From: AP-15 sp963774345
Lineage (GTDB): Bacteria; Pseudomonadota; Alphaproteobacteria; ATCC43930; CGMCC-115725
Assembly: GCA_963774345.1 (NCBI GenBank)
Contig: CAVZFB010000064.1
Span: 124,001-188,000 of the forward strand
Length of the DNA: 64,000 bases
Direction: 5' to 3'
Part shown: piece by piece, positions 1 through 8,967 of the stretch
Layout: every line of letters starts with the position of its first letter
How positions within the stretch are numbered: the stretch's first letter is position 1
Program-made: the position numbers and the translations under genes
The notes under the pieces: generated by a model
The model's database searches: none
Told to the model about the DNA's origin: nothing
What the model saw: the letters and a program-made list of their open reading frames with translations, nothing else

Positions 1-486
1 CGGCACCAGCTCACCCAGCAGCTGGAACCGCTTGGCGTTCAATTCCGTGGTCATCAGCGTGAACCCGGTGACGTTGCCGCCCGGCTTCGGATGGCTAGCG
101 GCGAGGCCCAGCAGCACAGGGTCGACGCCGGCGCCCAGCACGATGGGGATCGTTTGGGTTGCCTTGTGTGCGCTGAGCGCGGCGGACGTGCTGTCGGCGA
201 CGATGACCTCGACCCGTTCCGCCGCCAGCTCCGCCGCGAGCTGGGGAAGCCGCGCGGTGTCTCCGGCAGAAAAGCGGAATTCGAGCGCAATGTCCTGGCC
301 CTCGGTGTAGCCCAGTCGGTGCAGCTCTCGCCGGAATGCGTCGAAGACAGGCGTCTTGTCGCTGCTGGCCGGCGTCAGCATGCCGATGTGCGGCATCTTC
401 TCAGCGGTCTGTTGCGCGAACGCGCGGGGCCGGCCGGCGAGCAGCGCCGCCATGCCGCCGGCGATTAGGTCGCGCCGATTTGTCAC
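1..486 (-). CDS. ABC transporter substrate-binding protein (partial)
   Basis: This is the N-terminal 162 codons of a periplasmic substrate-binding protein; the frame is still open at the window edge. It opens with a twin-arginine-like signal (NRRDLIAGG, then an Ala/Leu-rich stretch and a likely cleavage near AFAQ). The mature part has the layout of the ABC_sub_bind (TrpX-like) family: HIGMLTP, then a FRRELHRLGYTEGQDI segment, then IVADSTSAAL and TIPIV. The GTG at 486 is chosen because it overlaps the TGA of the upstream dehydrogenase (GTGA) and has GGAGG about ten bases before it inside that gene. It is the third gene of a transport-type operon. The ligand is unknown. Confidence 0.85.
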   Translation of the reverse strand, partial: MTNRRDLIAGGMAALLAGRPRAFAQQTAEKMPHIGMLTPASSDKTPVFDAFRRELHRLGYTEGQDIALEFRFSAGDTARLPQLAAELAAERVEVIVADSTSAALSAHKATQTIPIVLGAGVDPVLLGLAASHPKPGGNVTGFTLMTTELNAKRFQLLGELVP

Positions 487-1241
487 CACGCGGTCCAGCC
501 TCCGTCGGCGAGCAGCGACGAGCCGGTGACCAGCGCTGCGGCGGGTGAAGCCAGAAACACCACGGCAGACGCCACTTCCTCGACCGTGCCGAGCCGGCCC
601 AAAGGGATGCGGTCGAGCACCCAGTTGCGAAACGTCGGATCGTCGAAAAACGGCCGGACCAAGGGCGTATCGATAAAGGTCGGGGCGATCGAGACGACCC
701 GCACGCCCTTGGGCGCCAGCTCGACGGCCATGGCCTTGGTCAGCCCTTCGATGGCGTGCTTGGTCATGACATAGACGGTGCGATCGCGCTCGGAGCCGAC
801 ATGGCCCATCTGCGAGGACATGTTGATGATGACGCCCTCGCCCTGGGCGACCATCCGCCGCGCCGATGCCTGCGCCACCAGAAACGCCGCGCGGACGTTG
901 AGGGCCAGCAGCCGATCGAGGGTGTCCTCATCGACCTCGAGAAAGGGCTGCGGCCGGTTGAGGCCGGCATTGTTGACCAGGATGTCGAGAGCGCCGAGAC
1001 CGGCAACGGCGTCGCGCATTGCTGCGGCATCGGTCACATCGAAGGGCAGCGTCCGCGCCTTGCCGCCGCTGGAGGCAATCTCGCGCGCCACCGTGTCAAG
1101 CTCGCTCAGTGTTCGGCTGACCAGGACCAGCTCGGCCCCAGCCGCCGCAAGGGCCAGCGCGACGGCGCGGCCGATCCCGCGACCAGCGCCGGTGACGAGC
1201 GCCGTCTTGCCGTCGAGACGGAAAGGCCGCTCGACCTCCAT
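483..1241 (-). CDS. SDR family NAD(P)-dependent oxidoreductase
   Basis: A 252-residue short-chain dehydrogenase of classical length. The nucleotide-binding TGAGRGIG motif is at residues 17-24, NNAG at 90-93, Asn115 is present, and the catalytic Ser142/143, Tyr157 and Lys161 are all there. The C-terminus carries the usual LVTGSSLLADGG. The family reduces or oxidises alcohol/keto groups of sugars, acids or acyl carriers, and the closest look is to gluconate 5-dehydrogenase and FabG-like enzymes. It lies five bases downstream of a TRAP receptor gene and overlaps an ABC receptor gene, so it probably acts on an imported compound. The exact substrate cannot be told from sequence. Confidence 0.93.
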   Translation of the reverse strand: MEVERPFRLDGKTALVTGAGRGIGRAVALALAAAGAELVLVSRTLSELDTVAREIASSGGKARTLPFDVTDAAAMRDAVAGLGALDILVNNAGLNRPQPFLEVDEDTLDRLLALNVRAAFLVAQASARRMVAQGEGVIINMSSQMGHVGSERDRTVYVMTKHAIEGLTKAMAVELAPKGVRVVSIAPTFIDTPLVRPFFDDPTFRNWVLDRIPLGRLGTVEEVASAVVFLASPAAALVTGSSLLADGGWTAW

Positions 1242-1246
1242 CCGCG

Positions 1247-2176
1247 TCAGCCTTTAATCTCACCCGCGTAGGATTCGAGGAGCCGCCATGCCGCTGGACC
1301 GGCCCTGTCGCGCCAACGTGCGTAGAACGGACCGAGGGCCGCCCGGAAGCTGCCGATGTCGGCGGTGTTGACCGCCATGCCGCGGCGCGCCAATTCCTCA
1401 GCTCCGGCGGCGTTGATCGCTTCGGTGTCCTGGCGCTGCAGCAGTGCAAATTTCTCGGCGTTGCGTTCGACGACCTCCTGGATGTCCCGCGGTAGGGCGG
1501 CCCAGGCACCGGCATTGGCGAGTAGGGTGAAGCCCGACCACCAATGGCCGGTCAGGCTCAGATAGTTCTGCACCGCATAGAGCTTCAGCGACAATACGAC
1601 GCCGAGCGGGTCGCTTTGGCCGTCGAACCGGCGCTCTTTGAGCGCGTCGTACATCTGGCTGAACGGGACATACCCCGCCTCGGCTCCGAAGGTCGCGAAG
1701 AAATCTTGCGCGATTTCACCCCCCGGGCTGCGAATCTTCACCCCGGCGAGATCGGCGGCTGAATGGATCGGGCGCGTGCTTGTCGTCAGATGGTGAAAGC
1801 CGTTCTGCATCGAAAGGCGGAAAGCGTGGAGGCCGTTCTGCGCCAGCTCGCTGCGGATCTTGTCGCCGAGGGCGCCGTCGAGCGCGGCGAACACCGCCGC
1901 CGAATCCTTGAACGCGAACGGCAGCAGCGGCAACGCGCTGGTCGGCGCGACGCCGCCCAGGGTTGCCCCGGCGACCATGAATTCGAGCCTGCCGGCGCGC
2001 AGATCGGCGAACATCTGAGGGTCCGGGCCGAGGCGGCTTTCCGGATACACATCGATCCGGAACAGCCCGTTGGTTTCGCGGCCGATCGCCTCGGCCATCT
2101 CGGTCAGCCGTCTGTGGGTCGGGCTGCCGATTGGTTGGTTCAGGCCAAGCCTATAGTGAAAAGATGCTGCACTCAT
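1247..2176 (-). CDS. TRAP transporter DctP-type solute receptor, no signal peptide
   Basis: A 309-residue protein with the full DctP fold signature: LGLNQPIGSPTHR at the start, a segment around ESRLGPDPQMFADLRAG, the DLAGVKIRSPGG motif whose Arg binds the ligand carboxylate, and FDGQSDP. DctP proteins normally bind organic acids in the periplasm for DctQM permeases. Here the mature domain begins within about ten residues of the Met and there is no hydrophobic leader. The only in-frame start is the ATG at 2176; a TGA lies about twenty codons upstream with no other start between. No DctQ/DctM genes are in view. It is the first gene of a three-gene minus-strand operon. Confidence 0.88.
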   Translation of the reverse strand: MSAASFHYRLGLNQPIGSPTHRRLTEMAEAIGRETNGLFRIDVYPESRLGPDPQMFADLRAGRLEFMVAGATLGGVAPTSALPLLPFAFKDSAAVFAALDGALGDKIRSELAQNGLHAFRLSMQNGFHHLTTSTRPIHSAADLAGVKIRSPGGEIAQDFFATFGAEAGYVPFSQMYDALKERRFDGQSDPLGVVLSLKLYAVQNYLSLTGHWWSGFTLLANAGAWAALPRDIQEVVERNAEKFALLQRQDTEAINAAGAEELARRGMAVNTADIGSFRAALGPFYARWRDRAGPAAWRLLESYAGEIKG

Positions 2177-2321
2177 GACTGAAACTTTCCCTCTGCCGAG
2201 AGACGGCCGGCGGCTGATATTGAACCTTTCCGCCCCGGTGTGCCATCAGGTGACGAGCTTCGCCGCGGCGTTGCCGAAGGACTGAACCGGCGCCATAGCG
2301 CTAGCGACAAAGGAGCAAATC

Positions 2322-3119
2322 ATGCCCGATCCTGCGATCGACCTACCGACCGTGCCGACGCTGAGCGTGGCGCAAGGTCGCGCGACCGTGCGGCTCAATC
2401 GGCCGCGCCAGCACAATCGCCTCGAGCCGCAGGATCTGGGCGTGCTCGAAGAGGTGTTCGCGCGGGCCGACGCAGACCCGTCGATCCGAGTTCTGGTGCT
2501 GACCGGCACCGGGAAAAGTTTCAGCTCGGGCTTTCATATCGGCGCGCTCGCCGACCGCCTCGCCGGGAATGAGGGCGGGGCGGAGGATCGCGATGCGTTC
2601 GAGCGCACCGTCGATCGGCTCGAAAGCCTGCGTGTGCCTACGATTGCCGCGCTCAACGGCAGCGTGTATGGCGGGGCCACCGATTTGGCGCTTGCCTGCG
2701 ATTTTCGCATCGGCGTCGAAGGCATGCGGCTGCTGATGCCGGCGGCTCGACTGGGCATCGTCTATTACGCGAGCGGCCTCCGTCGCTATGTGACGCGGCT
2801 CGGTGTTGCCGCGGCGAAAAAGCTATTTATGACCGCGCAACCGATCGATGCCGACGAGATGCTCCGGATCGGCTATCTCGACGAAGCCGTCCCGCCCGAG
2901 AGCCTGATGGCCCGCGCCGAGGCGCTCGCCGCCACTCTCGCGGCCAACGCGCCGCTGGCGGTTGCCGGTCTGAAGCGCGCGATCAACGAGACCGCCGCGG
3001 GCAATCTCGACCGCGACGCGCTCGCCGCCATTCGCACGCTGTGCTCCCAATCCGAGGACCATGCCGAGGGGGTGAGAGCCTGGACCGAGAAACGCGCTCC
3101 GACATTTGTCGGACAGTGA
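2322..3119 (+). CDS. enoyl-CoA hydratase/isomerase (crotonase) family protein
   Basis: A 265-residue crotonase-fold protein that binds acyl-CoA thioesters. The oxyanion-hole region is clear (SSGFHIGAL near residue 70 and NGSVYGGATDLALACDFRIG near 110-130). Compared with rat enoyl-CoA hydratase, the first catalytic Glu (GGGCE) is Asp here (GGATD), and the second (PE) is Ala (MPAA). A classical hydratase or isomerase reaction is therefore doubtful, and a thioester hydrolase or other crotonase chemistry is possible. The start is supported by AAGGAG seven bases upstream. It is divergent from the TRAP receptor operon, with 145 bases between them that must hold both promoters. Confidence 0.9.
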   Translation: MPDPAIDLPTVPTLSVAQGRATVRLNRPRQHNRLEPQDLGVLEEVFARADADPSIRVLVLTGTGKSFSSGFHIGALADRLAGNEGGAEDRDAFERTVDRLESLRVPTIAALNGSVYGGATDLALACDFRIGVEGMRLLMPAARLGIVYYASGLRRYVTRLGVAAAKKLFMTAQPIDADEMLRIGYLDEAVPPESLMARAEALAATLAANAPLAVAGLKRAINETAAGNLDRDALAAIRTLCSQSEDHAEGVRAWTEKRAPTFVGQ

Positions 3120-3126
3120 GTACGCG

Positions 3127-3516
3127 CTAAAGCAGCGATCTCGAAGGACTGGTCGCCGCAGCCTCACTCCCTGGCTCGGGGTCGGCGAGCAGCGGCGTCC
3201 ACTCCGGGGCCGGCTCGGAGAGACGCACCGGTGTGGTGGATTCCTCGTATAGCTGGCGCGCCTCGATGGCCGGGCCGCGGCGGGCGCCCAGCGCCAACAC
3301 CCGCACCGTGCGCCGAAATGGGCCTTGCGGCACGATGACGATGTCTCCGATCCGAATCGCGTGGTTGGGCTTGCGAACGGCGGCATGATTAACGCTGACC
3401 GCCCCCTGTGCGCACAACCGGCCGGCGAGGGAGCGGCTTTTGACCAGACGTGCGAACCACAGCCACTGATCGAGCCGCCGGCTGGAGGTCTCAGTCGAGC
3501 GATCGCCGGCGATCAA
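3127..3516 (-). CDS. S4 domain RNA-binding protein (Hsp15-like)
   Basis: A 129-residue protein with an S4 RNA-binding domain: RLDQWLWFARLVKSRSLA, then GAVSVN and RIGDIVIV. It resembles Hsp15/YrfH, which binds ribosomal RNA of stalled 50S subunits. The tail after residue 90 is acidic/Pro-rich and looks disordered. It starts at TTG 3516, whose TTGA overlaps the stop of the upstream helicase; AGGAG lies about ten bases before it. The gene is therefore translationally coupled to the helicase, and both likely act on RNA. Confidence 0.88.
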   Translation of the reverse strand: MIAGDRSTETSSRRLDQWLWFARLVKSRSLAGRLCAQGAVSVNHAAVRKPNHAIRIGDIVIVPQGPFRRTVRVLALGARRGPAIEARQLYEESTTPVRLSEPAPEWTPLLADPEPGSEAAATSPSRSLL

Positions 3517-6056
3517 GCGAGCTTAAGCTCCTGTAATTTGGCGAATGGATGGCCCTCTCTCGCCGGATGCGGGCGACCGTGATCGATCGCTTCGCGACGG
3601 CGGCGCGGGCGGGCGACGAAGATCTCGGCGCCGGCGTCGATCACCGCGCGATAGCCGAGCGCGGTCAGCAGCGCGCGCAGCGAGCCCGGCTCGACGCCGG
3701 CAATCGATGCGAGCCGCTCGTCGGCCGCAAACGCACCGCGGCGGGCGAGGCGTCGCGCCGCGGTAGCAACCCGCTCGACCCGATCGGGACGCAAGGCGAG
3801 CTGGTCGGCGACGAAGAAACCAAGCGCTGCGTAGAAGGACGGCGGCAAGGCCGGATCGACATCGATGGCCTTGGCGAGCCGGCGCGCCGGCGGCAGGGAC
3901 GGCACCCGACAGCCGTGCCGTATCGCCCAAAGCAAGGCGCGAAACCGCAGCGCCTCGGGGCGCAGCAGCGGCTCGACATAGACGGTTTCGGTGCCGAAGC
4001 GCACTCCATTTCGGCTCAGGGCTGCGCGGTCCGCCGGAGCAAGCGCCGCGACTTGGCTTGCTACCTCGCGCGCCGGAAGGGCGCCGAGCGCGTCGACGAG
4101 CTGAAAGGCGAGACCTCGTCCGACACCGCCGAGCGGCAAGGCGGAAACGGCAAACAGCGGCGCCAGCCGGCGCTCGATCTCGCTGCGGACGAATGCGGAA
4201 AGTCGTTGGCGGATTTTTTCGCGGGCATCACCTTCGACGAAATCCCCGGCGAGCGGCTCGGCCCGTGGGGTCAGCATCCGCTCGCCGGCGACGAGGCGGC
4301 CGACGGGTCCGCCGCGCCAGCGCAGCATACCGGCGCCGTCGATCGCAAAGGCGGCGTCGGAATCGGCGGCGAGAAGCTGCGCGCGGGCGGCCACTTCGCT
4401 GCGCAACACGCGGTTGGCGGCGACGGTCAGCATCCGCATCTCGATCCCGTCGATCGCATCGGGGACAAAGCGCAAACCGTCGAGCCGGCCGACATAGGCG
4501 CCCTCGACGCGAACCTCGCCCGCAGCAGACACCGATGCGATCAATTCGTCGTCGGAAGCGAGCCGGCGCACCAGAAAGGCGGAGCGGCGATCGACAAAGC
4601 GCTGAGTAATGCGGTCGTGCAACGCGTCGGAGAGCCGGTCCTCGATACCGCGAGCGCGCTCTTGCCAAGCCGTCGCCCCTTCGACCCAGTCGCCGCGATG
4701 GGTGATGTAAGTCCAGGTGCGGGTGTGGGCGATGCGCATCATCAAAGTGTCGATGTCACCATCGACGCGGTCGAGATTGGCCATCTGCCCGGCGATCCAG
4801 GCGGTCGGCAGCCGTTCTTCCGGTCCGGCAAGATGAGTGAAGATATGGGCGAGCAGCCGCGCATGGCTGTCGCTCATGACCTTGCGGAAATCGGGGATCT
4901 GGCAGACTTCCCAAAGGAGCCGTACCGCGCCGCGGTGGCGGGCGAGGTCGGCGACTTCGCGATTGCGGGCGAGCGCCTGCAGCGCGCGGTGGTCGTCGGC
5001 TTCGCGGGCCTGGACCAGCCCTGGCAGCGAGGGCCGCTCGTCGAGGCTTTTGAGCAGCGCGCCGACCGAATCGAAGCGCAGCCGGGTATTGCGCCAATTG
5101 AGCCGGGTCAGCGGATCGAAGCGGTGCGATTCGACCGCCTCGACGATCTCGGGATCGAGCGGTCCCTGTTCGGCGGTGGTGCCGAAAGTGCCGTCGCTCA
5201 TGTGCCGCCCGGCGCGGCCGGCAATCTGGGCGATCTCGGCGGCGGTGAGCCGGCGCGGACCGCGGCCGTCGAATTTGCCGATGCGGGCGAAGGCGACATG
5301 GTCGAGATCCATGTTGAGACCCATGCCGATCGCATCGGTGGCGACCAGATAGTCGACCTCGCCGGCCTGGAACATGCCGACCTGGGCGTTGCGTGCCCGC
5401 GGGCTCAACGCGCCGAGCACGACCGCCGTGCCGCCGCGCTGCCGTCGGATCAGCTCCGCCAGCGAGAACACATCGGCCACGGCAAAGGCGACGACGGCGC
5501 TGCGCGGCGGCAGCCGGGTCACCTTTTTGTGGCCGGTGTAGGAGAGCGTCGAAAAGCGCGGCCGGCTGACATGTTCGAATTCAGGGACCAGACGGCGCAT
5601 CAACGGCTTGATCGTGTCGGCGCCGAGAAACATCGTCTCCGCGAGACCGCGGGCATGCAACAGGCGCGCGGTAAAGACATGGCCGCGCTCGGGATCGGCG
5701 CAGAGCTGGATCTCGTCGACGGCGAGGAAATCGACGGGCCGATCGAGCGGCATCGATTCGACGGTGCAGACGAAATAAGACGGGTTGGGCGGCAGGATCT
5801 TTTCTTCGCCGGTGATCAGCGCCACCGATCGCGCGCCGCGCAATTTGACGATGCGGTCGTAGTTCTCGCGTGCCAGCAACCTCAGCGGAAACCCGATCAT
5901 CCCGCTTCTGTGGCCGAGCATGCGCTCGATCGCGAGATGGGTCTTGCCGGTATTGGTCGGCCCGAGGACCGCGACAAGTCGCGGAGCGGGGCTGAACATG
6001 GCCATGAATGAAGGTATCGGGCGACGGCGGCGGCAAGGCAAGAGCAAACCGACCAT
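3513..6056 (-). CDS. Suv3-like ATP-dependent RNA helicase
   Basis: An 847-residue superfamily 2 helicase. The Walker A motif GPTNTGKT is at residues 32-39, a DEIQ Walker B box follows near 115, and motif VI is QIAGRAGRH. The short first domain and the sequence after it match the Suv3 type found in mitochondria and alphaproteobacteria, where Suv3 is the RNA helicase of the mitochondrial degradosome. The first 17 residues (CRRRRP) are unlike the family, so the ATGs at 6005 or 5999 may be the true start; none has a strong ribosome site. The 3' end overlaps the S4 protein gene by four bases. A role in RNA turnover or ribosome biogenesis is inferred. Confidence 0.9.
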   Translation of the reverse strand: MVGLLLPCRRRRPIPSFMAMFSPAPRLVAVLGPTNTGKTHLAIERMLGHRSGMIGFPLRLLARENYDRIVKLRGARSVALITGEEKILPPNPSYFVCTVESMPLDRPVDFLAVDEIQLCADPERGHVFTARLLHARGLAETMFLGADTIKPLMRRLVPEFEHVSRPRFSTLSYTGHKKVTRLPPRSAVVAFAVADVFSLAELIRRQRGGTAVVLGALSPRARNAQVGMFQAGEVDYLVATDAIGMGLNMDLDHVAFARIGKFDGRGPRRLTAAEIAQIAGRAGRHMSDGTFGTTAEQGPLDPEIVEAVESHRFDPLTRLNWRNTRLRFDSVGALLKSLDERPSLPGLVQAREADDHRALQALARNREVADLARHRGAVRLLWEVCQIPDFRKVMSDSHARLLAHIFTHLAGPEERLPTAWIAGQMANLDRVDGDIDTLMMRIAHTRTWTYITHRGDWVEGATAWQERARGIEDRLSDALHDRITQRFVDRRSAFLVRRLASDDELIASVSAAGEVRVEGAYVGRLDGLRFVPDAIDGIEMRMLTVAANRVLRSEVAARAQLLAADSDAAFAIDGAGMLRWRGGPVGRLVAGERMLTPRAEPLAGDFVEGDAREKIRQRLSAFVRSEIERRLAPLFAVSALPLGGVGRGLAFQLVDALGALPAREVASQVAALAPADRAALSRNGVRFGTETVYVEPLLRPEALRFRALLWAIRHGCRVPSLPPARRLAKAIDVDPALPPSFYAALGFFVADQLALRPDRVERVATAARRLARRGAFAADERLASIAGVEPGSLRALLTALGYRAVIDAGAEIFVARPRRRREAIDHGRPHPAREGHPFAKLQELKLA

Positions 6057-6138
6057 ATGATCGATGGTGCGACGCCGTGGCTGCCATTTCTCGCGACCAC
6101 GGCGCCTAATGGATCATGTTGTTGGCGAGGCTGTCGAT

Positions 6139-6167
6139 CTTGCGGTGGCGCGGATTTCGCCACATAT
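6139..6167 (+). promoter_or_regulatory. possible heat-shock (sigma-32-like) promoter of htpG
   Basis: CTTGCG at 6139-6144 is followed after 16 bases by CACATAT at 6161-6167. This resembles the CTTG...C-ATNT pattern of alphaproteobacterial RpoH promoters. It lies about 35 bases upstream of the htpG start, a suitable distance, and htpG is a classic heat-shock gene. The match is partial and rests on inspection only. Confidence 0.35.
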
Positions 6168-6202
6168 CCTCGAAGCGTTAATGCTCATCGCGACGGCAGA
6201 AA

Positions 6203-8071
6203 ATGACCCAGGAAACCAGAAGCTTCCAGGCTGAAGTCAGCCGCCTTCTCGAAATCGTCGCGCACTCGCTTTACAGCGAGAAAGAAATCTTCCTGCGCGA
6301 ACTGATTTCCAACGCCTCGGACGCCTGCGACCGGCTGCGCTACGCCGCGTTGACCGAGCCGGCGTTGGCCGAGGGCGACACCGACTATCGTGTCGTGCTG
6401 ACTCCCGATAAGAGCGCGCGCACCTTGACGATCGCCGATAACGGCATCGGCATGAACAGGGACGAGCTGATCGAGAATCTCGGCACGATCGCGCGTTCCG
6501 GCACTGCCGCCTTTGTCAACCAATTGTCGGGCGACGCGCGCAAGGATATGAGCCTGATCGGCCAATTCGGCGTCGGCTTCTACTCGGCTTTTATGGTCGC
6601 CGACAAGGTCGAGGTGCTGGCTCGCAAGGCCGGCGAGGCCGAGGGCTGGCGCTGGGTTTCAGACGGCAAGGGTGAGTTTACGATCGAGCCCGCGCCCGAG
6701 GCCACGCGCGGGGCGGCGATCGTCGTGCATTTGCGCGAGGGCGAGGACGAATATCTCGATCCGAATCGGCTGCGCCAAATCGTCCGCACCTATTCCGATC
6801 ATATCGGGCTGCCGATCGTGCTTAAAGACGGCGGCAAGGAAGAGACGATCAACACCGCCTCGGCGCTGTGGACACGGCCAAGGTCCGAGATTACCGACGA
6901 GCAGTACAAGGAATTCTACCATCACGTCGGCCACAGCTTCGACGATCCGTGGCTGACTTTGCACACCAAGGCCGAGGGCGTAATCGAATACACGAATCTG
7001 CTGTTCGTGCCTTCGACCAAGCCGTTCGACCTGTTCGATCCGGAGCGCAAGAGCCGGGTCAAACTCTATGTTCGGCGGGTCTTCATTACCGACGAGGGGA
7101 CCAACCTGCTGCCGGCCTATCTGCGCTTCCTGCGCGGCGTCGTCGACAGCGAGGATTTGCCGCTCAACGTCAGCCGCGAGATGCTGCAATCGAACCCGAC
7201 AGTCGCAAGAATGCGCCAGCAGCTGACCCGGCGCGTGCTGACCGACCTCAACAAGAAGGCGGCCGAGGCGCCTGAGGAATACGCGAAGTTCTGGGACAAT
7301 TTCGGGGCGGTGCTTAAAGAGGGGTTGTACGAGGATCGCGACCAGCGCGACACGTTGCTGGAACTTGCGCGCTTCCGCTCGACCACCCGCGACGGGCTCG
7401 TATCGCTCGACGACTATGTCGCGGGGATGCGGCCGGGGCAGGAGGCAATCTTTACGATCACCGGCGATAATCTCGACGTCGTTAAGCGCAGCCCACAGCT
7501 TGAAGGGTTTCGTGCACGCGGCGTCGAGGTGCTGTTGCTGACCGATCCGATCGACGAGTTCTGGGTGCCGGCAATCGGCGCCTACAAGGAGAAGTCGTTC
7601 AAATCGGCGACGCGAGGGGGCGTCGATCTCGATAAGATTGAGACGCCCGAGGAGCAGCCGCAAGAGAAGCCGGCGCCGCCGGCCAAGCTCGCCAGCCTGA
7701 TCGCGATCTTCAAGCTGGCGCTCGGCGACGCGGTCAAGGACGTGCGCGGCTCAGAGCGGCTGACCGATAGCGCCGTCTGCCTGGTCGCCGACGAGGGCGA
7801 TATGGACATGCATTTCGAGCGGCTGCTCAAGCAGCATCGCCAGCTCGATACCACGGCCAAGCGGATCCTCGAACTCAATCCGCGCCACAAACTGATCGAG
7901 CGCCTCGCCGCGACGGTGGGCGAGACCGGCGCCTCGGACCAGCTGGCGGAATTCGCCTGGCTATTGCTCGACCAGGCGCGGATTATCGAAGGCGAGCAGC
8001 TGCCCGACCCGCCGGCCTTCGCCCGCCGTTTAGCCCAATTGCTCGAGCGCGGCCTACCCCAGGCGGCGTAG
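6203..8071 (+). CDS. htpG: molecular chaperone HtpG (Hsp90)
   Basis: A 622-residue cytosolic Hsp90 homologue of the expected length. The N-terminal ATPase domain shows the signature SLYSEKEIFLRELISNASDA, the ATP-binding motif DNGIGM, and GQFGVGFYSAFMV. The middle domain carries the DLPLNVSREMLQ segment, and a C-terminal dimerisation domain follows. It remodels client proteins with DnaK. It stands alone: the upstream helicase is divergent, and the downstream luciferase-like gene is convergent, ending four bases after it. Confidence 0.98.
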   Translation: MTQETRSFQAEVSRLLEIVAHSLYSEKEIFLRELISNASDACDRLRYAALTEPALAEGDTDYRVVLTPDKSARTLTIADNGIGMNRDELIENLGTIARSGTAAFVNQLSGDARKDMSLIGQFGVGFYSAFMVADKVEVLARKAGEAEGWRWVSDGKGEFTIEPAPEATRGAAIVVHLREGEDEYLDPNRLRQIVRTYSDHIGLPIVLKDGGKEETINTASALWTRPRSEITDEQYKEFYHHVGHSFDDPWLTLHTKAEGVIEYTNLLFVPSTKPFDLFDPERKSRVKLYVRRVFITDEGTNLLPAYLRFLRGVVDSEDLPLNVSREMLQSNPTVARMRQQLTRRVLTDLNKKAAEAPEEYAKFWDNFGAVLKEGLYEDRDQRDTLLELARFRSTTRDGLVSLDDYVAGMRPGQEAIFTITGDNLDVVKRSPQLEGFRARGVEVLLLTDPIDEFWVPAIGAYKEKSFKSATRGGVDLDKIETPEEQPQEKPAPPAKLASLIAIFKLALGDAVKDVRGSERLTDSAVCLVADEGDMDMHFERLLKQHRQLDTTAKRILELNPRHKLIERLAATVGETGASDQLAEFAWLLLDQARIIEGEQLPDPPAFARRLAQLLERGLPQAA

Positions 8072-8075
8072 TCGC

Positions 8076-8945
8076 CTACGAGGCGAGCGCGGTCAGCACG
8101 TTGTAGTCCGGCACCGGCTGGCCGTCCGGGTGCAGCGGCTGGATGCAGACATGGCTCGCGCCGGCGTCGAAATGAGCCTGGATGCGTCGGCTGATCGCCG
8201 TTTCGGTCCCCCACGCGACCATGGCATCGAGGAACCGGTCGCTGCCGCCGCCGCTCAGATCATCCTCGCCGAACCCCTGACGGCTCCAACTGGCGCGATA
8301 GTTGGTCAACGGCAGATAGAACGCGATTGCCTGCCGCGCCATGTCACGAGCCTTGCCGGGATCGGTGACGCCGAGGACTTTCTGCTCGACGCAGAGCCAT
8401 TTGCCCGGGCCGAGCAGCGCCCGCGCCTGGGCGGTGTGCTCCGGGGTGACGTTGTAGGGAAAAGCCCCAGCGCTGCACGCCCCGGCCAGGGCGATCATCC
8501 GCGGACCGAGCGCCGCCAGGACCATCGGCGCCGGCTCGTCGAGCACCGCGGCCATCCCTGCGGCCTTGTCCATGGCGTCCAGGTAGGCGCGCATCGTCGG
8601 TACCGGAGCGCGGTACTGATGGCCGCGAGCGGTCTCGACCAGCGGCACGTGCGAAACGCCGAGCCCGAGGAGAAACCGTCCGGCCGACAACGCCGCAAGG
8701 GTATGCTGACCTTGCTTCATCGCTGTGGCATCGCGCGCATAGATGTTGGCGATGCCGCTGGCGACGACCAGGCGCTGCGTCTGTGCCAAGAGGAAGCTGC
8801 CGAGCCCAAAGGATTCGTATTTCAGCGCTTCGGGATACCACAGCGTGCCGTAGCCGAGCTGTTCGGTGCGCTGCGCCAACTCGATCAGCTGCGCCGGCGT
8901 CAACCCGTCGGTAAAGCAAAATACACCGCGCTTGCCAAGTTCCAC
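8076..8945 (-). CDS. LLM class (luciferase-like) oxidoreductase, TIGR03620-like
   Basis: A protein of about 289 residues with the luciferase-like flavin-monooxygenase barrel: LAQRTEQLGYGTLWYPEA, then a LVVASGIANIYARD strand and ALSAGRFLLGLGVSH. It resembles the F420/FMN-dependent probable oxidoreductases of the TIGR03620 group. The GTG at 8945 is preferred because AGGGGG precedes it and the family motif starts five residues later. The longer open frame up to 9020 would overlap the next gene and encodes non-conserved residues. Substrate unknown. It follows a carboxymuconolactone decarboxylase-like gene by about 20 bases, so the two are probably co-transcribed. Confidence 0.87.
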   Translation of the reverse strand: MELGKRGVFCFTDGLTPAQLIELAQRTEQLGYGTLWYPEALKYESFGLGSFLLAQTQRLVVASGIANIYARDATAMKQGQHTLAALSAGRFLLGLGVSHVPLVETARGHQYRAPVPTMRAYLDAMDKAAGMAAVLDEPAPMVLAALGPRMIALAGACSAGAFPYNVTPEHTAQARALLGPGKWLCVEQKVLGVTDPGKARDMARQAIAFYLPLTNYRASWSRQGFGEDDLSGGGSDRFLDAMVAWGTETAISRRIQAHFDAGASHVCIQPLHPDGQPVPDYNVLTALAS

Positions 8946-8967
8946 CGCTGCCCCCTGGCAACATTTT

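Noticed and set aside
3549..6011. An 820-codon open frame antisense to the helicase gene.
   Set aside because: It mirrors the helicase codon by codon; high GC removes stops on the opposite strand. The protein is low-complexity Arg/Gly/Ala-rich with no motif.
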